Positions 52,272 to 62,200 of a DNA stretch of 64,000 bases are shown one piece after another. The notes under the pieces are model-generated. The model did no database searches. It worked only from the letters and a program-made list of their open reading frames with translations, and was not told the DNA's origin. The translations under genes were made by a program, and so were the position numbers. The stretch is from the NCBI GenBank assembly GCA_947179485.1, contig OX359246.1, forward strand, positions 46,479,632-46,543,631. The letters run 5' to 3'. The stretch is from Allacma fusca (Eukaryota > Arthropoda > Collembola > Symphypleona > Sminthuridae). Position 1 is the first letter of the stretch. Every line of letters begins with the position of its first letter.

Positions 52272-53228
52272 ATGGCTTTCCCACGGTTTCTTCAAATTTC
52301 AAATGTTAATTTATTTACGTTTGCCCTGGCTACGCCAGATGATAAGACAGCGCTTGAAGCTGCATATGATTTGGGATTGATTCCACGTGAAGCCCCAAAC
52401 TGTCCGCAATGCTTGTTTGCAATGACTCGCGAAGCAGCTCCACGTTTCAAACTAAGGTTTAGATAGCGGTGTTGTCGAAGTGCCTGCAGTAGACCCACCA
52501 TAAACCTTTTGAAAGTCACTTTCTTTGAAAGAGTTAAACTGCCATTTCTTACCACTTTTAAATTAATCGTGTACTGGTTTTTGGATATTCGGGTCATACA
52601 TGCGTATTTGCATTGTAAGGTTGGCCAATCTACTGCTGTAGATTTTTATAATTTTTGTCGTCAGTTGCGTGCTGTTACACATTGTCACGACGAGGATCAA
52701 ATTGGTGGACCCGGAGATGTGGTTTAAGTTGATGAAAGTCATCTTTTCACTCCTAAATACCACCGCGGAACAGCATTGAGGAGAGCTTTGTGGGTTTTTG
52801 GCGGTATAAGTCTTGTTACACGAAAAAGATTTGTAGTCCAAATTTCGAACCAAAGAAGACGCACTTTGTGGCCACTAATGCTGAATCATATTCGACAAGA
52901 TTCCTTCATAATGTCAGACGGTCCCAGATCCTACATTGGATATGATATTCTTGGGTTCACTGGTCACGAGGCTGTCATTCATAGCCATGCATTTGTAAGA
53001 AGGAGGAGGGCTATAGTTCCAAATGGTCACCCAAGTTTAGGGGAAGTCTTGCCGGGTGGTGGTGTTCGAGTCAAAGTGCATGACAATATATAGGAACGAA
53101 GTTAGCGAGTTTCGAAATGGCACTTAAACACATGTCGATCGGTAGACATGGTTGATGGGTACATTGCAGAGTACTTGTACACATACATCACTCTCTCAGA
53201 AATTCCGAATACACAGAAACGTTGGTAG
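52272..53228 (+). pseudogene. Merlin/IS1595 (ISXO2-like) transposase pseudogene
   Basis: One reading frame of about 319 codons, interrupted only by in-frame stops at 52464, 52725, 53091 and 53103. It carries an N-terminal CPQC zinc-finger-like pair. The core motifs are TFFERVKLPF, a divergent IGGPG followed after the stop by VDESHLFTPKYHRG, LWVFGGI, RRRTLWPLML, and SDGPRSYIGYD. An RVSKWHL segment and MVDGYIAEYL follow near the end. The VDES and SDG acidic residues match the DDE catalytic core of IS1595-like enzymes, which are common in arthropods as Merlin-related elements. Two of the four stops (52464, 53103) stand where the family usually has Trp. No frameshift is needed, so the copy is disabled but not scrambled. 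Confidence 0.8.
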
Positions 53229-53392
53229 ACGGCTGCAACTTTTTTTAAACGATATTCGCAGGATATATCCCGGGAATTCTGCAAATCCAAAATTAAATGA
53301 GGAATGTGAATGCGATGCCTGTGCATAAATATCTCACTAAACAATAATATTATTTTTCAAATTCAGCACAATGAACTCCGTTTAAAGTTTAT

Positions 53393-53822
53393 ATTTCAAG
53401 TATCATTTCAAGTATAAATTTCAACTATCATTTCAAGTATCATTTCAAGTATCATTTCAAGTATCATTTCAAGTATCATTTCAAGTATCATTTCAAGTAT
53501 CATTTCAAGTATCATTTCAAGTATCATTTCAAGTATCATTTCAAGTATCATTTCAAGTATCATTTCAAGTATCATTTCAAGTATCATTTCAAGTATCATT
53601 TCAAGCATCATTTCAAGTATCATTTCAAGTATCATTTCAAGTATCATTTCAAGTATCATTTCAAGTATCATTTCAAGTATCATTTCAAGTATCATTTCAA
53701 GTATCATTTCAAGTATCATTTCAAGTATCATTTCAAGTATCATTTCAAGTATCATTTCAAGTATCATTTCAAGTATCATTTCAAGTATCATTTCAAGTAT
53801 CATTTCAAGTATCATTTCAAGT
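53393..53822 (+). repeat. 12-bp minisatellite, array 1 (AAGTATCATTTC)
   Basis: About 35 near-perfect copies of AAGTATCATTTC; one copy near 53604 reads AAGCATCATTTC. The Met-Ile-Leu-Glu open frame on the minus strand is a consequence of the 12-base period. Confidence 0.95.
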
Positions 53823-53990
53823 ATTAATTTCAAGTATTAGTTACAAATTTCATTTTCAAGTATTAATTTCCAGTTTCAATTTCAAGTATTAATTTTCAGT
53901 TTCAATTTCAAATATTAATTACCAGTTTTAATTTCAAGTAATAATTTAAAGTAATAATTTCAAGTATCATTTCAAGTATTAATTTCAAGT
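53823..53990 (+). repeat. degenerate tail of minisatellite array 1
   Basis: Looser, longer variants (AAGTATTAATTTC and relatives) continue from the perfect array, suggesting older, unhomogenised units. Confidence 0.7.
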
Positions 53991-54285
53991 TAAAATGTAT
54001 TTATTATTCAAGTCTTGTTAGCCGATTGGGAATTAGAAGCGGATTTAATTTTTCTTGGCCCTATGGTACTGAAATTTAAAACTAACCTCAACATTTGTAC
54101 TGATAAATACATCCAAAAATAAGATTCGGTAAAATTCAAATACCGATTTATTCGAATGCTTAATGCTAATTTAATTCAAATACTTTAATCAAGATATAAC
54201 AATGCCAAAAAGCACATGTATTCTCATAATGTGTCATTTACACACAAAACAAATAAAGTTTCAAGTATGCAAATGCATAGAGATA
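53991..54285. other. spacer between minisatellite array 1 and the MITE
   Basis: AT-rich, nothing recognised. Confidence 0.4.
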
Positions 54286-54779
54286 CAGTAAAACCTCTTT
54301 ATAGTCACAACGCAGATACTAGCTATAAACGATGACAATAGAGAATGTTGACTACTGAGTAGTCAACTAGTTGACTATTCGGATTCATACATCTTTCTTT
54401 TAGAAAATACTTTGTGTACAAATACACGAAATGGATAAAGGAGGAGTATAGAACTACATTGGACAAAACATGACACATGCTGTATCATTTTACTATAAAA
54501 ATACTTGTACATACATGGTGTGCATTGAATGTAATTCATTAATTTAGAAATTAAGATGGCATTTTGGTTAGATTTTTCAAAATTATGTGATTATATGGAG
54601 AGTTCATATTGCACGCAACTGAAAATGTGCCGGACAATAGAGGTTGTGACTATTGGGAAGTTGACTATTGGGAAATTATTTAACATTAGGATATATGGAA
54701 GGATTGCCGGGACAGAACTATTTTATGACAATAAAGAGAAGTTGCATATAGCGGTAGTTACTATAAGGAGCTTTGACTG
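54286..54779. mobile_element. pogo-like (Tc1/mariner) MITE with TA target-site duplication
   Basis: The left end is CAGTAAAACCTCTTTATAGT, and the right end is the near complement (CTATAAGGAGCTTTGACTG). TA flanks both sides (54284-54285 and 54780-54781). The terminal sequence CAGTAAAACCTC is that of pogo/Tigger-type elements. There is no transposase, so it is non-autonomous. An open frame at 54556-55068 starts inside the element and runs out of it; it is not a gene. Confidence 0.72.
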
Positions 54780-54781
54780 TA

Positions 54782-55081
54782 TTTACATCTGCACACTTCA
54801 GTTGGTACGACTGCAAGCATATACCGTACGGGAAATTGAACGAAACGGTTCTTTACAATTATTCCAACTTCCCTGGATATCCCGATTTGCTGCTGATGTA
54901 AAACCAACCGGCTCATTTGATTTATTATACCAAGAAGGTACTAAAACAAAAATCATAAAATTCCTTTGCAGAGAAAAATACCGTTTTCAAAATACTAATT
55001 GCGATACCAATAAACAAGACAAATTAAATTCCGTTGTTATTATAAATCGGCTAAAAAGACTTGAATAATAAATACATTTTA
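54782..55081. other. spacer between the MITE and minisatellite array 2
   Basis: No recognised feature. It lies under the chance ORF 54556-55068. Confidence 0.4.
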
Positions 55082-55414
55082 ACTTGAAATGATACTTGAA
55101 ATGATACTTGAAATGATACTTGAAATGATACTTGAAATGATACTTGAAATGATACTTGAAATGATACTTGAAATGATACTTGAAATGATACTTGAAATGA
55201 TACTTGAAATGATACTTGAAATGATACTTGAAATGATACTTGAAATGATACTTGAAATGATACTTGAAATGATACTTGAAATGATACTTGAAATGATACT
55301 TGAAATGATACTTGAAATGATACTTGAAATGATACTTGAAATGATACTTGAAATGATACTTGAAATGATACTTGAAATGATACTTGAAATGATACTTGAA
55401 ATGATACTTGAAAT
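55082..55414 (-). repeat. 12-bp minisatellite, array 2 (inverted relative to array 1)
   Basis: About 27 copies of GAAATGATACTT on the plus strand, the reverse complement of the unit in array 1. It is interrupted at 55415 by a GC-rich element and continues at 56212. Confidence 0.95.
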
Positions 55415-56211
55415 TAGAGCATCACCCCGTGGGATATTTTAAGCCCGTGCCCGCCCGTGGCTCGTAACGTTTTACCCGTACCCGCCCGGCCCGAAATTAG
55501 TGTCTATCAAAAAAGCCCGGCCCGGCCCGCAAAATTAAAAAAAGCCCGTAGCCCGCCCGCAAATACCATACATCTTAAATACTGAAAAACTGTATTTTAA
55601 AATATTGGTGTTCTTGACGGTTACATACAGTCGTTAAACTATCTTGTTTATTAAGAAGGCAATACAAAAGCTTATGCTGCTATTTCGGCTTTGGTAAGCA
55701 CTTCTGGTGGCGTTCTTGAATTTATTACAATGTTAACTTCTGGATTTTTATTACAAATACTTGAACTACTAGAAGGATTCATCTTATAGACTAAATGGAA
55801 TTTTCCACAGTAATGAAGAGCGAAATGAAACTTACTAAATAACAAAGGCAGGTATGCAAGAAACCGTTTCTTGCACGGGTCTTTCACAGACGGGCACGGG
55901 CCCAAAATATCCCACGGGGTGATGCTCTGTCGAACACCAAGCGTTAGTTTGTTTGAAAGCTAAAACGTCTGAAATTCGTTCAAGTCATTCAATCCTATGT
56001 AGATTCACAACCGCTGCTCCTGTATTCACAACTAATGCAATTTCTCACGGGCTTTTACGGGCTTTCACGGTCTTTTTTAACCGCGATGAAAAGACCGTAC
56101 CCGCCCGTAACCCGTCAAACGTAATAATTTTTACCCGTACCCGCTCGAAGCCCGAGCGGGCCGGGCTTTTTGCGGGCTTACCCGTAAATTTTAACCGCCC
56201 GAGATGCTCTA
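55415..56211. mobile_element. GC-rich inverted-repeat element (hAT-like) inserted in the minisatellite
   Basis: Outer ends are TAGAGCATC (55415) and GATGCTCTA (56211), inverted repeats of each other. A stronger inner inverted repeat of about 38 bases, AGAGCATCACCCCGTGGGAT and onward, pairs 55416-55455 with 55889-55928. Subterminal blocks of CCCGGCCCGGCCCG and GGCCGGGCTTTTT recur near both ends, as in many hAT-type non-autonomous elements. Two ends of the same type at 55928 and 56211 suggest a nested or truncated double insertion. The flanks are the 12-bp array, so a target-site duplication cannot be told from the repeat. No transposase frame is recognised. Confidence 0.6.
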
Positions 56212-56455
56212 CTTGAAATGATACTTGAAATGATACTTGAAATGATACTTGAAATGATACTTGAAATGATACTTGAAATGATACTTGAAATGATACTTGA
56301 AATGATACTTGAAATGATACTTGAAATGATACTTGAAATGATACTTGAAATGATACTTGAAATGATACTTGAAATGATACTTGAAATGATACTTGAAATG
56401 ATACTTGAAATGATACTTGAAATGATACTTGAAATGATACTTGAAATTGAAACTT
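56212..56455 (-). repeat. 12-bp minisatellite, array 3 (continuation of array 2)
   Basis: About 20 copies of the same unit and orientation as array 2, directly after the inserted element. Confidence 0.93.
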
Positions 56456-57007
56456 TAAAAGATACTTGAAATTGAAACTTTAAATGATACTTGAAATTGA
56501 AACTTTAAATGATACATTAAATGTCACTTGAAATTAATACTTGAAGTTATTACTTGAAAGTAGAAACTGATATATTACATTAGTACTTGACATTGAAAGT
56601 TGAAATTATTACTTTAAATTGAAAGTTGAAATTAATACTTTAAATTGAAGCTAGAAATAGATATTTGACATTAATACTTTCATAGTAATGTAAATACAAT
56701 TAAATTCAAAACTTTCAGTTAGTACTATGATGTTAGCAATACATGAAACCCGACTTACTAATCAATCTTAGCTGTGATTTCGAACAATTTATTTGCATAA
56801 TTTCACTACTGAGATAGTCTGTGTCGTTCAAAATATGTTTAACGATTGTGTAAAAATAGACTGGGAGTTATATAATTCATTGGATGTGATCATTTTCCTT
56901 TGCACTTTACTGTTAATGATTTTTCATATGCCTTTTGAAATTATCCTGACGGGTGAAGGTTGCTCCACATGTTTCACAAGACATATGTGGCGTATTCTTT
57001 TATGTAC
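56456..57007. repeat. degenerate minisatellite tail and flank of the LTR element
   Basis: Units decay into TTGAAATTAATACTT-like variants until about 56700. The rest (56700-57007) is AT-rich, with only a chance ORF (56793-57017). Confidence 0.6.
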
Positions 57008-57330
57008 TGTAACATGATTATGTTACTATTCCCTTAGTCACGTTACGAAGATTGTTATTATTAAATATTAATGCTGTTAAATAATAATGTATTTAACAGA
57101 ATCTGTTATTAGTTAAATGTTGTCCAACCAATGAATTTACTTTCCAGCAAGTATAAAAGGGAGAGCTCAATCACTGGAGCTCTCAGACCTACTTAGGATT
57201 CGGGGTTAGCTCTGGCTCTTGAGGAAAGCTTAGAAAGGCAGGGAATCTCTGCCCATTTAAATGTGTAGGAAATTATGATGTTGAATGAAATAAATAAAAG
57301 TGCTATTTGCAAAAGAATGACAGTGTCATA
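57008..57330 (+). repeat. 5' LTR (3' border approximate)
   Basis: Begins TGTAACATGATTATG. It contains CCAAT at 57128-57132, TATAAAA at 57152-57158, a palindrome-rich upstream part (57050-57120), and AATAAATAAA near 57288-57298 as polyadenylation signal. The end is placed near 57328 from position only; no convincing tRNA primer-binding site was found after it. Confidence 0.7.
57152..57158 (+). promoter_or_regulatory. LTR TATA box
   Basis: TATAAAA within the 5' LTR, with a CCAAT motif about 20 bases upstream and TCACT initiator-like bases downstream near 57171. Confidence 0.6.
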
Positions 57331-57470
57331 ATTGAGCCATATTGATCACTGTTATAAAGCTCAACCGTAAAGAACTTTCAAATTTTTTTTTTTTGGAAAA
57401 GACTTGTATATTAAATCAAAGTGAATTTTTTCTTGCTGAATTGAAAAAGTCAAATTTAAATTAAACTGAA

Positions 57471-57595
57471 CAAATCTATGCCGATTTTTTTTGAAATTAT
57501 AAACAAAACCACGCCAAAATTTTTAAATTGAACAAATCTATGCCGATTTTTTTTTGATATTACCAACAAATCCACGCCAAAATTTTTAAATTGAA
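57471..57595 (+). repeat. 62-bp direct repeat in the retrotransposon leader
   Basis: Two tandem copies (57471-57532 and 57533-57595) of a unit starting CAAATCTATGCCGATTTTTT and ending AAATTTTTAAATTGAA, with a few differences and the start of a third partial copy near 57595. It lies between the LTR and gag. Confidence 0.8.
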
Positions 57596-57725
57596 CAAAT
57601 CAATATATAATTAATTTCTGAATTTGAACATTAATAAGTATTTTCAACAAATTGTATTAATTCTATGATTTTATTATGTACTATGTATCAAAGTGAATTT
57701 ATTTAAATTATTCAAGTATTGAAAG

Positions 57726-59210
57726 ATGCCAATGCAAACTAGACGTGGTAGTGCAGCTGCTATAGCTAACAATAGACATGAGGTTGAGGGTATATCAATT
57801 AATAATGATTCATCCAGTTCTATTGCTAGGAGCAGTCAATCAGATTTAATGGAACAAATATCTTCTCTTTTGAACGCAAAATTAGCTAATATTGACAATC
57901 GATTATCACAGTTTGAAAATAAATTGGGACAGATAATGTCAGCTCAGGAGAGAGAACAGAATAGATCTTATAATGTTCATGAGGAAGATTTATTTGCAGG
58001 AACTTTGAATCAGAGTCTAGGGTTTGATAGATCTCATAATGATTTCAATAATGGACAGAATAACAGAGCAGGTTTACAATTTGATGGATTATTTGGTCAT
58101 GGAAGTGGTAATAGGGGTGGAAGGAATTTGTGTCATGCAGATCAACCAAAGACATTAAAAGCTAAAGATGTTCTTATTCCAAAGTATGCAGGATCACATG
58201 AACAAAAGACTCCATATGATTTTTTATTGGAATTGGAAAAATATCAGGTAGCTACTGGACAAAGTGATGAGGATATGCTTAGATTAGTTATCCCATATGC
58301 ATTAGTGAAGGATGCATTTCTGTGGTTTCGAAGAGTGAGGAAAATGATTGCTTTTGAATCTTTTGATGAATTCAAGGTATATTTTCGAAAAGAATTTCAA
58401 GCTGGAAATTATAAGAAGAAAATGTTGCGAGATTTGGATTATAGATATCAGGGTATAGAGGAACCCTTATCGAAGTTTATTTGTGTGATTGATGACTATT
58501 ATGAAAGAATTGACGCTTCAATTCCAGAATCAGATCGTATTGATAAAATCATTGAATTAATGCATCCACAGTATAGAGCTAAAATTCTTTCATTTAGAAG
58601 AGAATATAGAAGCATCAGGGAATTAATGGAGATTTCTTATGAGGCTCAGAATAGTGTTGCATTAGATAGGGAATACAGAATTCCAGTACCAAATCAAGGA
58701 TTAGAACCGGCGTTGGCTTATAAGGAGAGTAAATCATCACATGAGAATAATAGGTACAATAAGAATGTACCGGATATTCAGAAGAGTTCTTTTGATCAAT
58801 TCAGTGCTTTTCATCCCAGACCAATTAATAAGAGTAGGTTCGTTAACAATGAAGCAGATAGTTCCAATAATTGGAGAAACAAGGATGGTAATAATTATTA
58901 TAACTCCAACCATGGTAATCAGTCTAGGAGCCATAGTCCATCGAATAATCAGAAACAGTATTCACATCATGGTCAGCATCAATCAAATGGAGGATTCCCA
59001 AGAAGCAATAGCCCATATCCAAGAAATGATAGTGACCATAATCAACCCAAACACAACCAGGCAGATCGGGGTCGTGGAGGATATAATAAACCCAGCGGTA
59101 ATGAGCAGAATAATAATACAACTACCCAGAATAAATCAAACAGTCGTGAGCCATCCGCAGAGAGGAATCGGCCAAATAGTCAGGGAAATGGGAATCATCT
59201 GAGCAACTAG
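57726..59210 (+). CDS. gag: Ty3/gypsy Gag
   Basis: A 494-residue structural protein that would form the virus-like particle. The N-terminus is polar with a probable coiled coil (about 38-75). The retrotransposon gag core is at about residues 154-320, with typical helices (DFLLELEKYQVATGQ, LVKDAFLWFRRVRK, DEFKVYFRKEFQ). The C-terminal 150 residues are Asn, Ser, His and Gly rich and basic, with an RGRGG patch but no Cys, so there is no CCHC zinc knuckle. RNA binding would depend on the basic tail. The stop is TAG 59208-59210. A -1 frameshift site precedes it. Confidence 0.88.
   Translation: MPMQTRRGSAAAIANNRHEVEGISINNDSSSSIARSSQSDLMEQISSLLNAKLANIDNRLSQFENKLGQIMSAQEREQNRSYNVHEEDLFAGTLNQSLGFDRSHNDFNNGQNNRAGLQFDGLFGHGSGNRGGRNLCHADQPKTLKAKDVLIPKYAGSHEQKTPYDFLLELEKYQVATGQSDEDMLRLVIPYALVKDAFLWFRRVRKMIAFESFDEFKVYFRKEFQAGNYKKKMLRDLDYRYQGIEEPLSKFICVIDDYYERIDASIPESDRIDKIIELMHPQYRAKILSFRREYRSIRELMEISYEAQNSVALDREYRIPVPNQGLEPALAYKESKSSHENNRYNKNVPDIQKSSFDQFSAFHPRPINKSRFVNNEADSSNNWRNKDGNNYYNSNHGNQSRSHSPSNNQKQYSHHGQHQSNGGFPRSNSPYPRNDSDHNQPKHNQADRGRGGYNKPSGNEQNNNTTTQNKSNSREPSAERNRPNSQGNGNHLSN
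59183..59189 (+). promoter_or_regulatory. -1 ribosomal frameshift heptamer at the gag-pol junction
   Basis: GGGAAAT is read G GGA AAT in the gag frame, an X XXY YYZ slippery site. A -1 slip enters the pol frame, which is open from just after TAG 59177-59179. The overlap of the two open frames is about 28 bases, and the site sits just inside it, 18 bases before the gag stop. Confidence 0.7.
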
Positions 59211-62200
59211 TGAGGGAAGTTCAGATGGACAACATACAACCTCACGAAAATTCAGATTTTAATATGTATCCACCTGTGTATATGACTATTGAAATTTTAG
59301 GGGAGAAAGTATTAGCATTATTAGATCCTGGGTCGAATATATCTATTTTAGGAAATAACTTCGTAGTTTTAGTTAAAGCTAAAGGAGAAAAAATTGTTCA
59401 TGAAATAGCTAAATTGAGAACTGCTAGTGGGACAGGAACGACAGATGGTTTCGTAAATACGAATATGATATGTCCGTTTGGTAATGTTTCACAAAGATTT
59501 GAATTGATTTCCACATGTATGCGTGATGTTATATTAGGAAGGGATTTCTTAGGGGATAATAAGATTTCGGTGCATGTAAATCTAGGAACTTGGACACAAC
59601 AAAATGATACAGTAAGGGATATTGAGTGTAATGAAATAATGATGGAAGATGAGGAATTCAATTTTGTTTCAATAGATAGATTAATAGAAGATATTCAGCA
59701 TGAAACATTAACAACTCAAAAAGATGGAAATACAGAAAATATGTCCATAATTAATAATATGATTGATAGCAACGACGATTTGAATGATGAATATAAAATT
59801 GAAATGAAAAAACTATTTTATAATTTTCGACAAATGTTTTCTAAAAAACCAGGACGTTGTACATTAGTTAAGCATAGAATTGAGACAGGTAATGCTAATC
59901 CAATAGCTAGTAAAGCTAGGCCGATGACACCAGCTAAACGTCAGGTTTTTCAAAATGCGATAGATGAATTATTGGAGCTTGATTTAATTGAACGATGTGA
60001 AAGTCCATGGTCTTCAGAAGCAGTTATAGTACCCAAGAAGAATAGTGATGGTACGAGTGGATATAGAGTGACTTTTGATTATAGAAGACTAAATGATGTA
60101 ACTGTCGCTAATAAGAATTGTGCACCCAGATTGCAAGATGTAATTGTTGCCTTATCAAGCGGATCATGGTTTACAGTATTAGATCAACCTATGGGTTATT
60201 ATCATATTGAAGTAGATGAAGCTGATCGGAATAAAACTGCGTTTAGAGGACCACGAGGATTATTTAGGTTCAAAGTTGTTCCATTTGGTTTGAAGAATTC
60301 TGGAGCTACATTCCAAGATGCTGTTGAGATTGCTATGGGAGATGGATTATGGTCATATGTTATTGTATATGTTGATGATGCCATATGTTGGAGTAATTCT
60401 ATAGAGGATCATTTATTGCATTTGGAATTAGTTCTCACAGCTTTGAATAATAATGGATTTCATATTAGTCCAAAGAAAGCCCAAATTGCCAAAAAATCAG
60501 TAACATTTTTGGGATATTTAATTGGAGATGGGAAATATAAACCATTGCAAGAAAAATGTCAAGCATTACAAAATTATCCAATACCTAATAATGTTAAAGG
60601 GGTACAAAGATTTTTAGGATTTGTGGGATTCTATAGGCATTTCTTTGAGAAATTTGATTATCAAGTAAGACCACTATACAGGTTATTAATGAAGAATACA
60701 AAATTTGTATGGACTGAGGATTGTCAAGGAGCCTTTGAAATTATGAAGAACGGGTTAAACGAAGCAACATGTTTATATATGCCCAATCTAAATGAACCTT
60801 TTATTATAATTACAGATGCTTGTGATACTGGAATTGCAGGAATATTGATGCTGGAGAGGGAAGGAGTAAGATATCCTATTTGGTTTGCTAGTAGAAGCTT
60901 ACGAACATCTGAAAGAAACTATTCAACTACAGAAAAGGAAGCATTAGCAATTATTTTTGGGATTAGAAAGTTTAGAGGATTCATTGAATTAACTAAATTT
61001 ACAGTAGAAACAGATCATAAAGCTCTTACATTTTTAAAGACGATCAAAGATCCAACAGGACGTATAGCTAGATGGATGCTTGAATTACAAGGTTATGATT
61101 TTAATGTAATTTATAGAAAAGGAATTAATAATGAGGCTGCTGACGCATTATCTAGAATGCACGAAGTAAATTTAATTCAGGATGTAAATTATCCTGATAG
61201 AAAACAATTAATTATGGGTCAAGCAGAAGATAAAATTCTAGCAAAGGTAATTGATTATTGTAACAATCCTGACGTTAATGCTGATAAATTTATAGTTAAA
61301 TTATGTCGAGATGCTGTAATAGCCAATGATGGTTGTTTATATAAGTATGTGGGAGCTCTTCATAAACCGTGGGAAAATGAGTGCAAATTTTATAAAATTT
61401 GGATGCCTCAGAACTTGGTTTATAATATTATTGACTATTTTCATAGTAATAATTTATCAGGTCATATGGGAATTAATAAAACATATAAGAGGATAGAACA
61501 AAGATTTTATTGGAAAGGTATGAATAAAGATGTGGTAAAATTTGTAAACAAATGCGAAACTTGTCAAACATCTAAAACGGCTAGAACTCATAATGTCGGA
61601 ATAGGTACTTCTCCAGATGTTGGCGAACCGTGGGATTATGTGGCATGTGATATATGTGGACCATATATAAAAGGAAAAAGAGGTAATAGATATCTTTTAG
61701 TTGTAATGTGTCATACTACCAAGTATGTGGAATTATTTGGATTACGAGCAGCTACTGCAGCAACTATTATTCGTCGATTATGGGTTGTATTTTTAAAATG
61801 GGGTTTTCCAAATTCTATTGTTACTGATAATGCCAAACAATTTGTAAGTAAAAAATTTATGCAATGGTGTGATTCGATTGGTACTAAATCATGGAAAATT
61901 GCTTCATATCATCCCCAAAGTAATCCTTGTGAAAGGTATAATAGAACAGTGAAAGATAGAATAATTACTCAAATTGAATCATGTGTGGAATGGGATTGCA
62001 AATTGGATGAAATTGCATTTGCTATCAATTCCTCAGTTAATGATTCTACTCATTTTTCACCTGCATATTTGAATTTTGGTCGAGAATTAAAAACCCCTTG
62101 TGATTCTAAATTGAAAATTGATTTACCAAGTATTGATCGGAGTGACAATGTCAACGAGCGAATTCAGTCTGTATTAAATTTGGCAAAATCATATACACAA

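Noticed and set aside
53408..53833. 141-codon Met-Ile-Leu-Glu repeat protein, and similar ones at 55089-55442 and 56218-56469
   Set aside because: These are artefacts of a 12-base tandem repeat without stops; no promoter or non-repeat coding sequence goes with them.
54556..55068. 170-codon ORF between the minisatellite arrays
   Set aside because: It begins inside a pogo-like MITE and crosses its border; no family motif is present.
55953..56216. 87-codon ORF in the GC-rich element
   Set aside because: It spans the subterminal CCCG repeats and ends in the minisatellite; no transposase motif.
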